Shown here piece after piece: positions 23,735 to 36,700 of a stretch of 64,000 nt of DNA. Source of the DNA: Homalodisca vitripennis (Eukaryota; Arthropoda; Insecta; Hemiptera; Cicadellidae). Where the stretch lies: contig NC_060208.1 in the NCBI RefSeq assembly GCF_021130785.1, positions 55,269,001-55,333,000 of the forward strand, read 5' to 3'. Below the pieces are notes generated by a model. It searched no databases, was not told the origin of the DNA, and saw only the letters and a list, made by a program, of their open reading frames with translations. Within the stretch, counting starts at the first letter, position 1. The number at the start of each line of letters is the position of its first letter. The position numbers and the translations under genes are program-made.

Positions 23735-24960
23735 TTGTGTTTTGTGGGTGCTTGACTGTTGGGCCCATTATTTATGTTTTAAGACTAAAACAATGGCATT
23801 CAAACATAATGTGGGACAGTTTTTAACGCTACATAAAGCCTTTAACACTTACAACTCATATGTCAGATGTCTTCCGACTTTGCGATTTTGCTATTCCATT
23901 TATATGTTGGCATTGACAGCATCCGGCATTGTTATGACATCACTGTTACTTCTGTTATTTTCTGCTGGTCTCCGATGTTTCTAATTAGTACTGTGATTGC
24001 ACAGCATTTTCAGGAATAATTAATATGTTTTCACATATATGTTAAATAATCTCCCACCTAACTATGTGTAAGGAAGGAAAATAAGAAAATCAAGTCCTTC
24101 ATAAACAGGCCAACTGTTGTCCAATCCATTGTTACCAACATCACTATTTGCCCTTGGGCCTAGAGCTAGTCTTCACTTAATTTTTCAAGCCCAAACGTGA
24201 GGGAGTACTGTATCTTTCAGTATTCCCTCACTCCTTTGATTAGAACAAAGCTAGCCTTCCTTTTTTCCACGGTGATAAAGATATTGCCCGTTATACCTGA
24301 GGTATTGACAGGAAGTAGCCACTACCTAACCTTACCATTCTGAATATTTTGTCACTTAAATTTCAGCCATACCGACTGAACTACAATAAAAATAGAAAAA
24401 AATACAGTAGCAACTTCAAAAACTAGTAAACGACATTCTGTTTCTAACATCTAGGTAAAACTATAACATTTGCTTTTTTGATAGATATTTATTTAGTTGA
24501 CCGTCAGAGTGTAGTAGCAATTTAAAAGCACTACTGTGGATTTGTATTAGTTCAAATAAACACTACTTGAGGCCAGTGCGTAACATCTTACGGTTGCCAG
24601 GTGTAGTGTAGCGAAGCAGCGGTTTAGCACATGTTAACACAGGTTTGGCAGTAAAGGGGTTATATTCATAGTCCTGCAAACAGGTCCTGTTTTTACATCT
24701 TTTAATATCTCAGAAAGTTGTGGTTTATTTTTTATTATTGTCCCAACAGTGGTGATGTTATGATTTTACGAGTAAGTCGTTAGCAAGTGGAACTGACGTG
24801 TTAGTTGTCGGTAGTGAGATTCCGTCCATTTCCATTGATTGGTTTGATTGATCTTTCTACGACTCTAGCTTCATCGTTATCTTTTTAATATGGTCCTAGA
24901 AGTTATGGCACAGTATATTTCCATATTTAAAGTATAAAAGAACCTAGAGTCGACCAATGC
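23735..24960. other. No gene recognised; short hairpin near 24200
   Basis: Contains an imperfect hairpin GAGGGAGTACTG / CAGTATTCCCTC at about 24199-24229. Otherwise chance ORFs only. Confidence 0.45.
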
Positions 24961-24968
24961 ATACATTT

Positions 24969-25187
24969 TCACCCCATATTTATCAGGTTTATTTCCAAAT
25001 ACTGCCTGAACTTGCATTTGCCTCCTAGGGCTTCCAGCATTTCGTCTATTACAAAGTATTCCTCTTGAGAGTAACTTGCAATAGATCGTCTAACAAACTT
25101 CTTAAAAACATCCCTAAAAGAAGCAAGTTGTCTAGTCTTTTGCCTCTCTCGACTAGTATCATTATCATCAAATCTTATTCCTCTCAT
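24969..25187 (-). pseudogene. piggyBac-like transposase fragment (DDE_Tnp_1_7)
   Basis: Contains LASFRDVFKKFVRRSIASYS, then EEYFVIDEMLEALGGKCKFR and QYL. The IDEML..GKC.FRQY core corresponds to the first catalytic Asp block of piggyBac transposases. Only 72 codons survive, so it is a dead fragment. It lies beside an unrelated transposase remnant and may be from the same class as the TTAA-flanked MITEs found elsewhere in the window. Confidence 0.75.
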
Positions 25188-25379
25188 AAGGGTATGAAAA
25201 CGTAATACACTTACTACTGCCCGGAATTAATTTGGTGACATTCCACCAGGAACTTGTGGGCGCAGATTGCGTAATTAAAATTGTCCTCTTCTTATCCGTC
25301 CACAATAAACAGTGGTTAACAAAGTGTCATTTTGGGCTATAACATTATAAAATTCTTCATATCACCCCTTTCATTTCTG

Positions 25380-26110
25380 AAAAATTGCTGTCATCTGTAA
25401 GAAAGTCGCTGTTATCCTCTTCACTGTAGTCTGCACCTAAATCTATTATAAGAAATCTATCAAGTCTTTCAAGTGGCCTTGAACTCCTATCAAGTTCCTT
25501 TTACGATTTTTCTACATTTTCACATAATTTTCTTGCAAGACATTCAACATCATGCATTTTGAAAGTCACATTGTGAGCTGCATCCCAGTTTTTTATATCA
25601 GCCCAAATTAGCTCTATGGTTTTTTAGTTCAAAATGATATGGATAGAGCCTGAGGATATCAAATTCATGTTGTCTCACAATTTCATCTATTTTAAAAAGC
25701 ACGTGATCTAGTTTGTGTAGGTTAACTAAGCATATAATTCCAATTCCAACATAGACAATGAAAATGGAGTATTCTTTCCCCATTCTAGTATTTAGATTTT
25801 ATGCTTTATAAAGTGGACATTCTTGTAGGATACTTTGTCAAGAATGACAATAGCATGGGAAGTAAAATCGGGAATTATTTTATTTCAACTATTTAAAATA
25901 CATCTTGCTGTTCACATTATAGTGATAATGTTCTGTTTGTATTCTGGCCCTCCACATACTGCCGCTTGGGATTGCTAGCAACTTTTGACAAAACCCATTT
26001 TCTCCCTGTGTGAAGGAAAATAAGCCGCTTGCCACTGAATAAAGGTGCCGCTACTCCAGGACCATCCTTTTCTTCAATCAATGTCAGATTCGTCCGTAAA
26101 AACTATAGGA
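25380..26110 (-). pseudogene. Tc1/mariner-like DDE transposase remnant
   Basis: From high to low coordinates: SPIVFTDESDI (first catalytic Asp), APLFSGKRLIFLHTGRKW, then after stops and a lost block HEFDILRLYPYHFELN, PIELIWADIKNWDAAHNVTF after a frame change, and an acidic tail LGADYSEEDNSD. The order and motifs match DDE endonuclease-type insect transposases. Frameshifts and stops show it is inactive. Confidence 0.75.
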
Positions 26111-26329
26111 CTCTTCTCATCCCAATATTGTTTGATTTTTTTCAAATAAACAAATTGTTTGTGCGCTACATCCTGGGTTTCCATGAAAATGTTTTTATTT
26201 GTCATGGTCATTATCTATCTATAGTCCATTTTCATAATAATCCTTATTTCTCATAATGGATCCGGTAAAGTTCAATTTACTTTTGAATTTTGCATGAATT
26301 TTCTTCAGTGTTTGTAAACATTTCTCAGC

Positions 26330-28110
26330 CAAATATAAATTATTAACCTGTTGACGAGTGCGCACAGCATTTGCCGTGCCACTATGACGGTCCATACTGA
26401 GTGCCTCACTGACCAGTGACAGACCTTTAGAAAGTAAAATAAAAATAACTTTTAAATGTTAATAAACTTGTTTATTATAGTTTAAATGTATATAAAAATA
26501 CATTGTAGATTGTTAAAAGCAATAATCTCGTTTTAAAACTTTGCTAGTGTGTGATACTGCTCAAAACAAGAATATATACAAAGGGCGACCTCATATGTTG
26601 AACATTCATAGCTGGTTTCTTTTCTTCTTTGTCCAGTTCGTGTGGTGTGTTTGCACACATAGCCACTGCCTGAGTAGTTTACGCTTCTTAGTGTCATTCT
26701 GGGGGAGTGACCTTATAAAATGGTGACCTTGGAGGCGTAGCGGATCTTGTGTACCGCCTCCGTAAAATAGTTTTAAAAGTTATCACCAGGTGCCACCTCA
26801 ATACAGGACTAGCAACACTGTACAGCGACACTATTAGGAACAACTGAAACATTCCAAAAATCTCCGCTAGATGTCACAGTAAGTCAGTGCGAACGAACTG
26901 ACAGTCATTAGTCTGGAACGGAAAATGCTGTGCTCCCTTCTTGTTCACAACATTCAATATAGAAATCGACTTTTCTCCAAACCATCTGACTTTTAGGAAC
27001 CACCCAGTTTCAACTGAAGTCCAGTAGTTGGTGTTGCCAGTCAGCAGTTACAAAAATTATGAACACTAATGCCTCAAGCCACAACTAAAGTCTAAAACGC
27101 AAAAGAGCTTTATATAAGGCATAAGGAATAGTAAACTACACTGCACAAGTGACGAGTGATTGCTTCCCAGCTCAAACTGCACCATGTTTTACTAGTGGGG
27201 GATGGTGAGTGGTGCTTGATGTGAGAATGAGGCACCCAGTACTATGGTTCAGCCTGTACATTTGCGACAGCCAGTAATTAAACTTAAGTTTAGAAACTTT
27301 AACGTTTACTTAGCTATGGTAGAAAGGGTTGATTCAATTTGAATGTTGGTTTTTAGCTCTAAATCACTCTCCTTTTATTGCAGCGTCTGGTATCTGACAC
27401 TGTCTTAGACTTTATTCCTGGAATCTGGACACACGTTTGTCTGAAGAGATCCAAAGAAATTTGGCGATGAAGAAGCACAAAATGAACCTTTACATTGTTT
27501 TGACATCAGAGACACCTCTAAATAGGTGAAATGACAGTCTCATTGTCTCATCAGGTGCACATTTGAGTGCTCTATCATGTTTCTGGCGCATGATCTCTAA
27601 GCACGGTGTAGCAACCGAGTTTTCTCATTTAATTATTATAATGGATTAAGCATAAGCATTTTAGAAATTCTGAATTAGTGTTTTTAAGTTATATCTAGTT
27701 AACCCTGGAGCTAGGATCTACATTATTCTCTGGTGGCTGACCAATTTTTAATATTTTGTAATTTTTGGATTTACATTGATACAAAAATTCAAAGGAATGA
27801 TAACTTTGTGTTTATTTTAAATTCCATCTTTAAGTAAAATATAAAATTGTCTTCTAACGTGCTGTTATTTTGAGTTTAGAACTTTGTTTAACATTAGCTG
27901 TCAGTCTGATAGTTACTGGTACTGAATTTAAATACCAAAAACAGTTGTATACCAAACATGTCCAACTAATAGTAAATCTGAACCAAATAGTTAACAAAAT
28001 ATTTTCATGTTTGTTCGTTATGTACGGGTCTGAAGTCTGTAGTCATAAGTTTTACAATACCTCTATTCGTAAACAAAGAGCTGGTTTGATGACTTAACCT
28101 AGATGGAATA
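26330..28110. other. No gene recognised; SNX8 upstream region
   Basis: Should contain the SNX8 promoter or 5' UTR, but no core promoter element is convincing. TTAACCTGTTGACGAGTGCG at 26344 is another possible TTAA-type element end without a partner. Confidence 0.4.
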
Positions 28111-28116
28111 CTTTGT

Positions 28117-28254
28117 ATGACAGGGTCAGTTCCTGCACAGTACCGTGAGGTTGAAGCAGAGATCAACTCTCTTGTATCACCAGAGTTCTCCAGGAAGGAT
28201 GTTCTCCGATCATTCATCAAGAAGTCAAAACTCAGAGATGAGAAACTGGATCAG
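28117..28254 (+). CDS. SNX8: SNX8 coding exon 1 (N-terminal, EH-like)
   Basis: Reads MTGSVPAQYREVEAEINSL and on to KLRDEKLDQ, then donor CAG|GTATTT, phase 0. It includes the helix EFSRKDVLRSFIKKS. An in-frame TGA at 28090 bounds the frame upstream. TATGACAG just inside the exon could be a splice acceptor, so translation may begin in an earlier exon that I cannot identify. Confidence 0.85.
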
Positions 28255-30712
28255 GTATTTAACTTAAAACTAGAAAAATTCCACTTTTGATAACAGAAGA
28301 CTGTTTTTAAACTGATCCAATTGTGTTTAGAATTGGTGTTTCAAATTTGTTTTAATCTGAAATCTTTAGTTGTAAATCGATTTGAAATCATAGTAGTGCA
28401 TGAATTTAAGATAGTTAAAATTCATTACCACAAATTATTTACACAAAACAAACTATTATTTATCATTTTAACCCTTTGAGTGCCGCTGGCTTTTTCCCAA
28501 GGCATATGCATAAAGTGTCGGGCGGTTTTTTTTGCATATTCATAAGCTTTTAGGAAGAAAGCTGTTGTAAAACAACTACCCAACAAATTTTCATAATTTT
28601 GTTATTTTTTTCTAATTAGGAATATAATACATATTATTACAAACAAAATTTGCTTTATAAAAATTTCAGTTTTTATCAACAAGTTTTGTACTTTTTTATA
28701 AACTTTTTTGAACTTAATTTAAGTGTATATGGTATTTTTAAGATTTTCTTTTCTGTATAGGACAGTTAACCACTGAACCACGTAAAATATCCAACCATTA
28801 CTTTACTAACATAGCAGAAAATACTCTCAACTCACAACCAAGACCCTCAAAACAAACTGCACCACACCTGACTGTCTCCAACCATGACTTAACACAACTA
28901 ACTCTCATTAACGAACAAGAAATTAAGGAAATAAGGCTATAATAGAAAGCATTAAGTCAAAAATCTCAGCCTGACTCGACGAAATATTAGCAAAACTACT
29001 AAAATACTGTAGCAGAGCTTTATTACCACCTCTACCAGCTGAAAGCGGATCCCATACTGAGGTGGCAACTATATACCAATATCATTAATTTCTACATTTA
29101 TAAGGTGATTGAAAGAGTAGTCTTGAAAAATGTGAGGACTACTGCCAACTCCACAACATCCTGACAGAAGACCAACATGGCTTTGTCAAAGGGAGGTCAA
29201 CAGCATCAGCCAAGATCAAACTGGTAGAATTTATCATCAAATCTTTTGAGGAGGGATACATGGTTGCTGGTATCATGTTGGATTTCAGTAAAGGCCTTTG
29301 ATTGCTTGGCAAATGAACTGATTCTTATTATTATTAACTCAACAACTTGGAATATAAGGACAGGCAAAAGCGTGATTGAGGAGTTATCTGAACGGAAAAA
29401 GTCAAATCGTTGAGATACAAACACACAAAATGGTATGACCCAAGTAACAAGATCAAAGCCTCTTCCAATCATGAGGAGAGTAAGTAACTCAGGGCTCTGT
29501 ATTGGGGCCAGTCCTGTTCATCCTCCTGACGAATGACATGCCACAATACCTAGGCACGCATTGCTCCCCTCTGATGTATACTGATAACACAACACGGTTG
29601 GTGTCTAAATCATCCTCAAACAACATAGCTATCAACTCATACATTGCATTGAACATGGCTTACCAGTATTGTAACGAGAATGATTTAGTAGTTGACACTG
29701 ATAAGACAAGACAGCTTGCATTTGGAAGAAGAAAGTTCGGAATTCCAGCACTTCTAGATATAAAGTGGAAACTCATGCCAAGTTTCTTAGAATGATAGTT
29801 GACAACAACCTACAATGGAATAATCATAGTCTTTCCAATAAACTAAGTTCATGCCTGTATGTTTTAAAAAGAATCAAGCATATTAGTGATGAAGCCACAA
29901 CTAAAGTTGCGTACGACGCTCTGTTCGAGTCACACACGAGATTCAGCCTCATAGTTTGTTGAGAGACCACAACAAGAAACCTTGATAGAATTCTGCTGAT
30001 TCAGAAAAAAATCATCAGGATAATCTCAGAACTGGGTCCTAGAGAGAGCTGCAAATCTTTTCCCCCCAACCAAAAGATTTAACATTAGTTGGCTTATACA
30101 TCCGAGAAGTTCATGTTGACAAGGAACATCTACAACGAGGCACCAACATCCATAGACATAACACTCGCCATGCCAGTGGTTTGAAAAGAAACCATTGTAC
30201 ATGGACCAAAAGCTGTTCAACCTTCTACCAGACAACATGAAGTCACTCAAAGAACAGAAGCTGAAAACGACCCTGACCAGATGACTTATCAACAGACCAT
30301 TCAAATCTGTGGATGAATTCCTGGGCTGGAGGAGAAAACATAACCAACACAACTTGACCAATCTGTATAGAACTTTTGACACATGTACATTTCTCAAAGA
30401 ATATGTAATAAAGACTATAGACTATTGAACATGGTTAGTTCAAAGATTTTTGTTTAACATGTTGAGTTTTGACCCAGTATAGAGATAAAGATAGACACTT
30501 TTATTTAGTTGTAATCTTTTACAGTTGCAAGATAACATTTGATTCCATTAATAGTGAATATCACAGTAATGTACTATTTATGCTATCAACTAAAATTAAT
30601 TATGTGTTTTTACAGTACATAAAACTTTGAATCATTATATTAAGAGTTATGCATGTACCTTAAATTAATTAATATGAATTTTAGGTTTCAGTATTATTAT
30701 TATTATTATTAT

Positions 30713-30745
<33 letters not shown>

Positions 30746-33700
30746 ATTAATGTTCAACACAGCATTCCTTAGCCTAATGTCAATATTCCCACTACTTCAT
30801 AGGTTAAAAGATTTTTTAGCAATATTTTTTCTGTACATGTTCAAAAGTAATTCAGTGGGTCAATTTTACTAACCATTTAGATAATATGTTTAGGATTTCA
30901 TATTAGAGGCAGGATAATCAATATTTCAAAAGTTAGTGCACAGATATTTAGATTTCATGGAACATCAAAAATTAATAGAAGACTGGAAAAAATGGCAAGG
31001 TCAAATTGTGGTGCTCTGTACAGATATGGGAGCTGCTACAGTTAGCGGATGACCATGTCAGCTCAGATCAGCTGTTTGCTGCCCTGGCATTGGTTGGGTG
31101 GGCACAGCAAGGCCGAGACCTGTCTCTGGAGCTTTTCGACAACCAAGCTTCAGGTGATAAGTTTATGACTGCACAATTTAAGGCAACAAATTTTGAGTCA
31201 GTTAGAAATAGCTCATTATCAAATCATGTATGTGATTGTAGCACTTTATATCAGTACTGACCTTGTCAAACAGTATTGGCTCTTTCCTGTCTATTTGTCA
31301 AGTTTCCAGTTTAGATATACAATGGGGACTATTGATTTGGTATTCAATATGTTTTATCATACTATATTCTTTATTCCTTACTGTATTCTTGAAGAGAAAT
31401 CTTTATGAAGATCTTCTTTGGAAGGATAACAGGATTTCGGACATTTGCTATCGTTGGAAAATGTCCGAAATCCTGTTTTCCTTTCAATCCTTCCATTGTA
31501 AATAACAAACTTTAAACAAAAATTCTTCTTTGGAATAGACTCACAAGCGTATTACAGGCTGCTTGGTCGGGACCAAATGCTGGCTCACGTGCTGGTTATG
31601 TGGTCTGCAATTAACTGTTCACTTATTTCACTGTATTTCCACTAGATCATTTTGATGTTCATACTAATTTTTTAAATGCAAAAACTAACCATATTTTCAT
31701 TAGTGAAGCTAACCTGTTTTTGTTGAATTTGTTTGTTTGTTTCAACTATTACCAGCTAATTACGCACGCAGGTGGTGAGCCTGTAGTGTGGGACTCCCCT
31801 AAAAACGGGTTTACCCACTAAAAAACCTCCTCTACTCTTTAGGATTCTAACCTGGGATTGTTTATCACATTACTTCAGGCTAGGCCTAAATTTGACTCAA
31901 GCCTGTGGGGCTCGCTCCTTATCAAGCCGCTCGGTCAAGGGATCTGGGCCACTTCGCGGTCCAGATCGGGTTTCTTTTCCAGGAGGATGCCCCGGACGAA
32001 CTGTGACAAACGATCCCAGTTCCCCTCATGCTCCATGATTGTGAATATAATTCAAATGATAGTGATGGATTTGTGAACAATGCTTGTTTTTGGAAATAAA
32101 GCTTATTAAACTTGAACTTAAATGTTAAGTGTCACTACACCTTTGTTTTTTGCAATGCAAAATTGCTTCAAGGCTTTTTTAAGTTCTAGTAAATTACTAC
32201 AGAAGAAACAGTAAACCATGTAAATTCTAGTATTACTTTGCTTTTATATATATGAAAACAGTTAAAACTTTTTGAACTATGAATCTTTTACAATAATATA
32301 GTGACTGGATTTCGTGTAGAATAATAGATAAAAAACACATATTGGTGTGCATTTTGAAATATTTTTGTTTTAAGTTAGAATTTTTAGATATGTAAATGAA
32401 TTGTTTTCTCTGTGTAAAAACATTGTTGGTTTATTAAAAATCTACTTGTTTATTATTTTTATTTGTTTTGTGTGCAAATTTTTTAATGTACAAAGAATGT
32501 TTTGTTAATTTAAACTTTATGTAACAATGTTGAAGAACATGCATTTTAAATATCTGAAATTCCATTTCTGTATTATAAAGCAAAAGAAGTTATTACAATG
32601 TAACCACACTCTTACTTTCACCAAAATTAATTGCTGCCACCAGCCTGCAAAGGCTTAACCTCTTGAATTCCAACTTATACCTGGGCTGTATATAAGTACT
32701 ATTGCACTGCGATTCAGAAAGTGGTTCCTTCCTGGCAAGCATATGACGTAGCTAGTATGATAGCCACAGTTTACGCGACATACTGAATTGAAACTACAGA
32801 GTTTTAAACATATCACTCACTCTCTGTAGAAGATGTTAAAATGTTGTAAACACATCCTGTCTTCTGTATTCTAATTATTACTAAATGAGCTTACTAACAG
32901 TGAAAGTCTATAACTGATATTTTATTTACTGTCACAGTTTTAAGAATTTTAATCACATGAAACTTTCAGTATGCTAGGTAGTTTTTTTTTTTTTTTCAGG
33001 TAAGTTTCATCAGCGGCAGTTGCCTATTCACCAATCTAACAGTAACGCTCTAAGCTGTCTGAATGCAAGTGTGCATGTTATTAGTTGATTTTGAGTTAAG
33101 GTAAATAAAGCGATTGTTAATTATTTATGTTAAGAGTCAGCTGTAGTGAGAAGATGGCCAACACTCCCACTGTAAGAACAATGTCAAACATTTTTACACC
33201 TCATAGAATTGTTGGAAATGTCTCATATTAAGGTTTAAAAGGTTTACTTATTTTTTCAGTAACAAATAACTAAATGGTGACATTCAAACATTCTCTGACA
33301 TAAAAATTACTCTTTACGTTTCGGAGCTGTCAGCTCGTTTACAGGCTTGAGACTGACCAAGGCACATATTTACAGAATATAGCAATAATTAAATATATCC
33401 TTGCTGTGTTGTATATATTTATTAGAGGTTCAGTAGTTTGTATATATTGAGATGTCGTGGTAACCAAAGACTTACTATTGTTTACAGTGTTTTATTGGAC
33501 TTTAATCACTTATTTGATTTTTTTTTCAATTCACTTAGTTTTCTTTCCACGCTTCTGTTTAATTGTCTGGTTCTAATGAAAGTTCTGGTCCCTGACTAAA
33601 CATTTATTACTGTTAAACAAACATCAGGGCATTTCTCTGTTAACCGTCTATCCAGTTCTCTTATTATTCCTTTTCGTTTGTTATGTACATCTCTAATTCC

Positions 33701-36700
33701 ATGGAGGGATTAAAGAAACCATTGTATCCAAACAGTTGTTTTTCTGTGATAGTTTGAACAGTTTGCAATCGCAAAATTCACCAGCCATGTTGAAGTGTTT
33801 TATAGAAGAAAACCTAGGTGTTTAAAACATTTAGAAAATTTCTATTACTACATAAAATACACTATCATATTAACTTATATAATTCACAACCAATTGTATC
33901 AGCCACAATAACTGAATTGAGACAGAGTAACCAAATTAACAAGTAACAACATACAAGGCAAGGAAAGCTGAGAGCAGAATCATGTCATTGCATGTCTCTC
34001 TCCTTTTAAACTTACCTCTGCTACAGTTTTTGTTGATGCATGGTATATTAATATACATATGTATGCATTTACATAAATATATATAAGTATGTATTTACAC
34101 ATATTTTCACTAAAGGTTGGTTTAAAAACAAGCAAAAGTTTCACATGAACATCCTAGCTTGCTTTATTTAGTGTCTGTGCGCTCATTTTTTTATTTTAAA
34201 AACCACATCTTATAAATAGTTAAGTTTAAATTTGGAACTTATGTTAAGCTAATCAAAAGAAATAAAAACACAATACAAATAATATTAATTCCTGTTCCAA
34301 TATAGGGGCATTTGAAAGGTTTCAAAATTATTTATCTTGAAGGATAATGTTTTGTAATAAATTTAATGATATATCCAATAGTATTCAGTGGAAGAACCAG
34401 TGGTGATGAACAAGCTACCAAGAATTTAAAAGAACAACGTAGAAAACACATGGTAATTTGATAACAGTACCTAGACACGAATAACCATACCAATGCATTC
34501 TCAATTCTAATAAGCCAAATTAATGCATTTTCAAAATTTTCAGTTGAAATATCCTTTTCTGTTTGGTGATTTCCCAAGTCGATATTCGTGCTAAAATATT
34601 TTTATGCGTATCCTACAATTATGTAAGAGTTGATTATGACAAAATAAAAAAACAATCTTGTTTCAATTGAATATCTATGTTTAGTATGTTATCATCAAAT
34701 ACATTTTCTATTTTCTAAAATTTATTTTTTGTGATTTTTAAACCCAAAAACCATGCATCAGAAAAAATAAATTTGTTTTTCACAAAATTTACTAGTTTTG
34801 TATTAAGGTATCATTATTTATAAACCAATACGTAAAAAAAAATAACAAAAACGGCATCTCTCTCTCTCTCATATCATTTTTAAAAGTTATAAAAGATTGA
34901 GTATTAAAGTAGGTTTAAATTCAATTGAAACCATGATAAGGATCATAGAGATTGTTTGTTTTTGTGAAATTCAGCATTATACCTAAGTTATATTCGTAAA
35001 GCATCTCATTATTTTCCAATTATATTTATTAAGTGATTACTTTATAAACCCAGTAAATTAGAATGTCATTGAAAAAATCATGCTACAAATACTAAAGTTA
35101 TTTTTTTGGAAAGATTTGCAATTTTTATTGCACTTTCACATTTGATAGCCCATTCAGTAGATTTAAATGGCGCAAACCCAGACTTTCCAGAAGTATGGGA
35201 GATACCTAGCATGTAAACAAAAAATAAGCTTTTCTATATATTGCACTATTTATTCGGATTAGTGTTTCCCATAAAAGTATTTTAATTATTTATGTAGCTC
35301 ATATCATACTAAACAATGTATATAAATTAAAATTGTGGATTGACAGGTTTGCCAACTGTTTACCTGGGCACCTCATCTCACCTGCGTTACTGTGACCTCT
35401 TCCGGACAGACACCATTGAGGTCGAGGTGGTACCAGAGAAGAAAGGGCTGTTCATGAAACATGTGGAGTATCTCATTTCAAGCAAGGTACACAACACAGA
35501 ATAACACTGATCTAATAAATAACCGAATCTTCTGTAACTGTAACTGTTTTTCGATTCACCTTAGGAAATATAACTCTTCATAGGAAAGTTAGTACAACTT
35601 AGTACATGGGTTCCTCTTAGTCCAAGAAAGAACTCTATTGATTTTGGGCTCAAAATATATTATACTTTGAGCCCATAAATATATTATACTATATCAAAAT
35701 TTATTATTATTTGATATTATTTACTTTATTTTAAGTGAATACTCTTACAGGTGTTAACAAAATTATCAAGAAATTTAAATAATAGTTTAATTGAACAAAA
35801 ATTTAAAAGATTTAATTACTCGGAGGAGAAATATAAATTGACAACAAATATGTGATCAATTTATATATGGGGGTTGTGTAACAGGTCAAATTACGACATT
35901 TGAATATTCGCGGGGAATTGGCAGACTGTGACGTCAGTGAATCGGCAGACTGTGACGTCAGTAAATCACATGTTGTCGGAATTGAGATTTATTTAATTAA
36001 TAACGAAGAAATATATTAAACTTTATACGGAAAAAGATTTGATTAATTAAAATGAAGTAAACATAACCAAAATTCGTGTTTTACAAAAGTACTAAATAGA
36101 ATTACGCAGAAAAGCCAATTGTGGGATAAATGACTTGTATATTGATGACGTCATAAAGCACATGTTGCTAAAAATTTAAATAAAAAGCTTTGAAAAAATA
36201 ATAAAAAGAAAATAGAAAGACTTAAATTGATTAATTATAGTAAACGTGATAAATTTCGACAATTATAAGAAAAGAATCAAATTATATTTATTCGTGAAGA
36301 CGCTGATTTTAACGGGAGAGGGGATGAGTATTGTTTTGAGTCGGTATGTGTAGTTTTATACGGAGATTCCGTCTTCTCTTTCCAGGCTTGAAGCAAGGAG
36401 GTTGTGTGGATTCTCCTGAGATAGTAGTGGTGAAATTAATAGGAAACTGTAATATGGTGTATTGAAATTTTAATGAAGGATGGGATATTATGTTAAACTC
36501 TTAAATTATCAAAGCAAGGTGAGTGGAATTATATATGTATGGACAGTGTAATATGGAATAAATTAACGTCAAGGTCACTTGGTTTGACTTTTCTTTGAGT
36601 ATCCCATTTATAAAAAAGTGTGATAGGAACTTTAATGGAGTGATATTAAATTTTTTAACCACTAGTCAACCTATTTAAAAACCTGAGATAGACATAGACT

